A stretch of DNA of 15,190 nucleotides from Methanosarcinales archaeon (GTDB taxonomy: Archaea; Halobacteriota; Methanosarcinia; Methanosarcinales; Methanogasteraceae), in NCBI GenBank assembly GCA_030594905.1, contig JAUVEF010000008.1:1-15190 (forward strand). Direction: 5' to 3'. Shown here one piece after another: positions 13,251 through 15,190 of the stretch. The translations under genes were made by a program, and so were the position numbers. Position 1 is the first letter of the stretch. Each line of letters opens with the position of its first letter. Below the pieces are notes generated by a model, which was not told where the DNA came from, did no database searches, and saw nothing but the letters and a program-made list of their open reading frames with translations.

Positions 13251-14186
13251 ATGCAGAACCCAACGAATAACGAACAAATAGAGCTGATAGAACGCATAGA
13301 AAGGCTGAAGCAAGAGAAAAACGCGATTATTCTCGCACACAACTACGAAAGAGCGGAAGTCAGAGCCGTTGCAGATACCGTTGGCGGCTCTTCAGGACTC
13401 ACCAGGGCAGCAAACGACGCGAGCGCCGATATGATAATTGTCTGCGGTGTTGATTTTATGGCAGAGATGGCAGTGGTGCTAAATCCCGATAAGAAAATCA
13501 TCACACCTGTGCGAAATGCAATATGCCCACTGGCACGGCGACTTTCGCGGAATGATCTGAATATGGCAAAGAAAGCGAATCCGGGTGCAGAGGTCCTCCT
13601 CTATATGAACTCACTTGCGAGTACGATCGCCATGGCTGACTGCGTCTGCACCGCTGCAAACGCGATTCCGATCGCAAAGACGATGGGTGGGGATTCACCG
13701 ATCCTATTCGGTCCTGATTACGGTGTATCATATTACATACGCAAGGAAACGGGAAAAGAAATTATTACCATTCCTGCCAGCGGGTTCTGCCCGGTTCACC
13801 ACACGATATCGCTCGATGACTTGATGCGTACACAAGAAATGTACCCTACAGCACAGGTCGTCACTCACCCGGAATGCCGCCCAGAAGTCCAGGATCGCTC
13901 GGATTATATTGGTTCAACCAGTGGAATAGTCAGATTTTGCAAAGAATCCGATGAAACTGAATTTTTGGTGGCAGCCGATGTCGGGTTATCTGATATACTC
14001 CGAAACGAGGCACCAGACAAGACATTTTACCCGGTATCCGAGGCTACGATCTGCTCACGCATGAAGGTGCCAACGCTTGCGAAAATTGAAGAGGCGCTTA
14101 TTACAGAGAGGTTTCGGGTCACGGTGCCAAAAGAGATCGCAGATGCTGCGAGAATACCAATCGAGGAAATGCTTGCATTGTCATAA
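13251..14186 (+). CDS. nadA: Quinolinate synthase A
   Basis: The 311-residue enzyme condenses iminoaspartate with dihydroxyacetone phosphate to quinolinate in de novo NAD synthesis, using a 4Fe-4S cluster. The three cluster cysteines are Cys92 (AICPLA), Cys180 (GFCPVHH) and Cys268 (TICSRMK), each 88 residues apart, close to the spacing in characterised archaeal NadA. ILAHNYERAEV (27-37), the YMNSLAS segment and THPEC are further family hallmarks. ATG 13251 is preferred to the in-frame TTG 13245 because GGAGGT ends 8 bases before the ATG but only 2 before the TTG. nadB/L-aspartate dehydrogenase and nadC are not in the window. The gene has its own promoter with palindromes at the predicted start site; an 11-codon ORF (13235-13270) overlaps its start in another frame. 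Confidence 0.97.
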   Translation: MQNPTNNEQIELIERIERLKQEKNAIILAHNYERAEVRAVADTVGGSSGLTRAANDASADMIIVCGVDFMAEMAVVLNPDKKIITPVRNAICPLARRLSRNDLNMAKKANPGAEVLLYMNSLASTIAMADCVCTAANAIPIAKTMGGDSPILFGPDYGVSYYIRKETGKEIITIPASGFCPVHHTISLDDLMRTQEMYPTAQVVTHPECRPEVQDRSDYIGSTSGIVRFCKESDETEFLVAADVGLSDILRNEAPDKTFYPVSEATICSRMKVPTLAKIEEALITERFRVTVPKEIADAARIPIEEMLALS

Positions 14187-14219
14187 CGTGGTAGGTGTAG
14201 CCCCCAGGCAATCTTCAAA

Positions 14220-14291
14220 CGTCCCGACCGGGACTCGAACCCGGGTCCAACGCTCCGGAGGCGTTGAGGATATCCGCTACCCTATCGAGAC
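14220..14291 (-). tRNA. tRNA-Arg, anticodon CCG
   Basis: The minus strand folds into a 72-nt cloverleaf: acceptor GTCTCGA/TCGGGAC (one T-G pair), D-arm with AGCGGATA loop, anticodon stem AACGC/GCGTT with loop CTCCGGA (anticodon CCG, reading CGG), variable loop GGAC, T-arm CCGGG/CCCGG with loop TTCGAGT, discriminator G. No encoded CCA, no intron. It is convergent with nadA, 33 nt past its stop. No good TATA box sits at the ideal distance; CTGATAAG (14323-14330, minus strand) could serve, with RNase P trimming about 10 nt. Confidence 0.97.
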
Positions 14292-14322
14292 TTTGGTATA
14301 CGTGGTTATGATGTGGTGTGGT

Positions 14323-14335
14323 CTTATCAGATAAG
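14323..14335. repeat. Perfect inverted repeat upstream of tRNA-Arg
   Basis: CTTATC-A-GATAAG is a 13-nt inverted repeat 32 nt before the tRNA 5' end. It may double as a weak promoter element or be a binding site. Confidence 0.3.
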
Positions 14336-14343
14336 GATTGCGT

Positions 14344-14381
14344 CTTGTCTGTGACAGTCACGCCACCACTGTGTTGACAAG
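14344..14381. other. Nested inverted repeats in the tRNA-Arg/rpiA spacer
   Basis: CTTGTC (14344-14349) and GACAAG (14376-14381) are outer arms; just inside the left arm is GTGAC-A-GTCAC. A folded RNA is possible but no known family is recognised. The rest of 14382-14480 shows nothing further. Confidence 0.25.
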
Positions 14382-14481
14382 CGCTCTGCGGTTATCGGTT
14401 TTTGGGGGCGCAGGTGTGAATTTAGCATAATAAAGTGTCGTATGTGCCAGTCAAAATAACATACTGAGGGATCTGTTGAAA

Positions 14482-14514
14482 GCGATCGGCCGGGGATCGC
14501 GACGAATCTTCGTC
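14482..14514 (-). terminator. Two adjacent hairpins downstream of rpiA
   Basis: GCGATC-(7 nt)-GATCGC (14482-14500) and GACGA-ATCT-TCGTC (14501-14514) are perfect and abut each other, 31 nt past the rpiA stop on its strand. They could define or protect the rpiA mRNA 3' end. Confidence 0.4.
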
Positions 14515-14545
14515 TGACAACATATACCCGGGGTTAACGCCGATT

Positions 14546-15190
14546 CTATTTTTCCAATATCTTAACCCCACCCATCGTTCCAATATGCACCTCATCCACA
14601 TTCAAGAATATTCCATGCTCAACCACGCCAATTGTTGCGTTGATTTCACGATTCAAAAGCGCCGGATCCTCAATCTCGCCAAAGTCGGCATCGATTACGA
14701 AGTTTCCGTTGTCAGTAACTACGGGGCCATCCTTGCGCGCTGCCATCCGGAGGCTCGGGACGCCCCCCATCGCACGCACATCTGCATCAACCACGGTCAC
14801 AGCATAAGGTAAAACCTCGATCGGAACGACGTGTGTGAGTTCGGGAACTAACTTCGCTTCATCCACCATCAGCACCACTCTTTTTGCGGCGTGAGCGACC
14901 ACCTTCTCTTTTGCATGTGCCGCACCCCCGCCCTTGATCGCCACAAGATTCCGGTCGATCTGATCCGCGCCATCAAGCACGATATCGATCTCGGGGCGCT
15001 CTAACAGCGTTGTGATCGGTATCTTCTTTTGGAGCGCAAGCATCTCTGACTGGTACGAGGTCGGTATACCCACAATATCAAGCCCATCAGCCACCAGTTT
15101 CCCGAGTTCGGATATGGCATAAGCCGCCGTTGAACCCGTGCCAATGCCTACAACCATTCCATCACGCACCAGCGACACCGCGGAGGCGGC
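14546..15190 (-). CDS. rpiA: Ribose-5-phosphate isomerase A (5' end outside window)
   Basis: The minus-strand frame is open to the window edge (214 residues seen), beginning AASAVSLVRDGMVVGIGTGSTA, so roughly the first 10-15 residues are missing. The enzyme interconverts ribose 5-phosphate and ribulose 5-phosphate. Hallmarks: the phosphate loop GIGTGSTA, DGADQID with catalytic aspartates (DGADEVD in most), KGGGAAHAKEK with the catalytic Glu and Lys region (usually KGGGGALLREK), and TDNGNFVID near the end. An internal GTG at 15178 is not the start because homology continues upstream. It is followed by two hairpins and a spacer before tRNA-Arg. Ribose 5-phosphate is also a PdxS substrate, but the genes are far apart here. 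Confidence 0.97.
   Translation of the reverse strand, partial: AASAVSLVRDGMVVGIGTGSTAAYAISELGKLVADGLDIVGIPTSYQSEMLALQKKIPITTLLERPEIDIVLDGADQIDRNLVAIKGGGAAHAKEKVVAHAAKRVVLMVDEAKLVPELTHVVPIEVLPYAVTVVDADVRAMGGVPSLRMAARKDGPVVTDNGNFVIDADFGEIEDPALLNREINATIGVVEHGIFLNVDEVHIGTMGGVKILEK

Noticed and set aside
13235..13270. 11-codon ORF overlapping the nadA start
   Set aside because: Its ATG has no ribosome site; the GGAGG lies within it and serves nadA. Probably chance.

Overview
The window is archaeal and most likely from a class II methanogen or a close relative such as an ANME/Syntrophoarchaea-type lineage (Methanomicrobia/Halobacteriota). Evidence: an archaeal-type GluRS, Spt5 (NGN plus KOW) and a quinolinate synthase; TATA-like boxes about 26 nt from starts, several implying leaderless mRNAs; a PLP-dependent cysteate synthase of the coenzyme M pathway; and a secreted protein resembling the Methanosarcina S-layer duplication domain. 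Base composition looks balanced, near half G+C by eye. I cannot name the genus. No insertion sequence, prophage, CRISPR array or restriction endonuclease is intact here; this is mostly a housekeeping and cofactor region with a few unusual items.

Layout. On the minus strand at the left are the 5' end of aroC (1-119) and pdxT (311-901), followed by a gene-poor stretch (902-1313) with palindromes and a strong TATA box. A tiny zinc-ribbon ORF (1314-1451) and a 48-codon ORF (1636-1782) precede a cyclophilin (1820-2245). A solitary N4/N6 amino-methyltransferase follows (2394-3332). Convergent to it is a minus-strand pair, cbiC/cobH (4110-4763) overlapping an exported S-layer-like protein (3479-4132). 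Rightward, thpR and spt5 (4953-5953) overlap by ATGA. A 364-nt composite palindromic repeat (5954-6317) separates spt5 from convergent gltX (6318-8060). gltX sits only 4 nt behind a tRNA-Gln(CUG) gene (8065-8137), and one TATA box appears to serve both.

From 8323 to 10914 a single ORF of 863 codons fuses an unknown N-terminal domain, a ROK-type sugar-kinase fold with a complete zinc motif but altered phosphate loops, and a uridine-kinase/phosphoribulokinase-type P-loop domain. This is the most unusual protein here. It ends one base from a convergent operon: cysteate synthase (11698-12993) followed, with an ATGA overlap, by an ABC-type ATPase with no membrane partner (10916-11701). Then come nadA (13251-14186) with palindromes at its predicted transcription start, tRNA-Arg(CCG) (14220-14291), a structured spacer, and the 3' part of rpiA running off the right edge.

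Functional themes: cofactor synthesis (PLP, cobamide, coenzyme M, NAD), tRNA charging and RNA end processing, transcription elongation, and the cell surface. The items most worth following up are the tRNA-Gln/gltX co-transcription unit, the ROK-P-loop kinase fusion, the orphan ABC ATPase coupled to cysteate synthase, and the repeat block after spt5.
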